64,000 bases of DNA, taken from Rouxiella sp. S1S-2 (lineage in GTDB: Bacteria; Pseudomonadota; Gammaproteobacteria; Enterobacterales; Enterobacteriaceae). A model generated the notes under the pieces. It was not told the origin of the DNA. It was given only the letters and a program-made list of their open reading frames with translations, and searched no databases. The position numbers and the translations under genes were made by a program. The DNA lies in contig NZ_WFKL01000001.1 in the NCBI RefSeq assembly GCF_009208105.1, positions 2,108,001-2,172,000 on the forward strand. Reading direction: 5' to 3'. How positions within the stretch are numbered: the first letter of the stretch is position 1; the number at the start of each line of letters is the position of its first letter. This document shows positions 63,783 to 64,000 of this stretch, in pieces.

Positions 63783-64000
63783 GACGTCTTCCTCAGCTTC
63801 TGCAGGTCGCGAGGATGACTGAAACAGACCTGCGGGTGCGTGGTCTGTAACGTTTCGATGCGCGTATAGCCCCACGCGACGGCTCCGAAGGCAATATTGG
63901 CCTCTTCGGCGGCTTTAGCATCGCGCGTTTCATCACCAATATAAATAGCTTCACTTGAGGCTATTTTAAGACTCTTGATGATTCTGCTGATTTTCTTCGC
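63779..64000 (-). CDS. HAD-family phosphatase, C-terminal fragment
   Basis: Only the last 73 residues are inside the window; the 5' end is beyond the right edge. YIGDETRDAKAAEEANIAFGAVAWGY is the HAD motif IV stretch (GDExxD) of phosphoglycolate-phosphatase-like enzymes. The frame was translated from the sequence and stays open to the window edge. Convergent and overlapping with the SDR gene. Confidence 0.8.
   Translation of the reverse strand, partial: AKKISRIIKSLKIASSEAIYIGDETRDAKAAEEANIAFGAVAWGYTRIETLQTTHPQVCFSHPRDLQKLRKTS

Overview
The window looks like the chromosome of a Yersiniaceae-type member of the Enterobacterales (Rahnella, Rouxiella, Ewingella or Serratia relatives). NarG, NarK, NarX and NarL read almost like their E. 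coli counterparts. An OmpC/OmpF-type porin, MgtA, FhuF and YchO are also enterobacterial, and a palindromic repeat at 24962-25080 resembles elements I associate with Yersinia and Serratia. Coding is dense and mostly of moderate GC. AT-rich exceptions lie at about 13.4-14.1, 15.3-17.3, 39.4-39.9 and 59.3-60.5 kb. No rRNA, tRNA, CRISPR array, transposase or phage gene was seen. The genus is an inference; no database was searched.

Layout, left half. 0-2.6 kb: tail of a peptide ABC transporter operon ending in an M20 and an M24 peptidase-fold protein, both with degenerate metal sites. 2.7-4.4 kb: a ClC channel with CBS domains. 4.5-11.4 kb: narGHJI behind an FNR box and a NarL 7-2-7 site. 11.6-13.4 kb: an ABC exporter behind a Fur box. 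14.1-15.2 kb: a general porin. 15.3-17.2 kb: two AT-rich paralogous genes of unknown function on the minus strand. 17.5-28.2 kb: a coherent cluster for D-amino-acid or murein-type peptides, holding DgcN-like and DgcA/YcjG-like enzymes, a complete dipeptide ABC transporter, a P1 aminopeptidase, an M55 D-aminopeptidase and a LysR regulator. 28.2-32.0 kb: a membrane-bound FAD sugar/gluconate dehydrogenase (cytochrome c, flavoprotein and Tat-exported small subunit).

Layout, right half. 32.5-38.2 kb: ychO, narL, narX and the divergent narK, in the order I recall from E. coli but about 21 kb from narGHJI. 38.2-41.3 kb: an iron-type alcohol dehydrogenase, two orphan genes and fhuF. 41.4-44.1 kb: a DapA-family lyase and a gamma-glutamyltransferase. 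44.4 kb: an aldo/keto reductase remnant. 44.6-48.7 kb: a polyol or sugar cluster (GlpD-like, LsrF-like aldolase, FGGY kinase) behind a CRP-like site. 49-51 kb: an internally deleted TetR gene with a large palindromic operator, and a DHA2 MFS pump divergent from a LysR gene. 52-55 kb: an aminotransferase and pxpC-pxpB without pxpA. 55.3-58.8 kb: mgtA behind a long structured leader. 59.3-60.5 kb: an EIIA-Man-like protein lacking its phospho-histidine, a five-copy octamer repeat and a HAD phosphatase. 60.6-64 kb: small genes, an AraC/SDR divergent pair and a truncated HAD gene.

How the genes work together. The nar genes form one anaerobic nitrate module: NarX senses nitrate, NarL with FNR would act at the narG and narK promoters, NarK moves nitrate and nitrite, and NarGHI respires nitrate. 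The 17.5-28.2 kb cluster imports peptides and provides two peptidases plus enzymes for D-glutamate-type products. The rest is metabolic or stress accessory content. The items most worth a second look are the degenerate peptidase pair, the AT-rich paralogs, the D-peptide cluster, the leader before mgtA and the repeat-separated EIIA-like/HAD pair.
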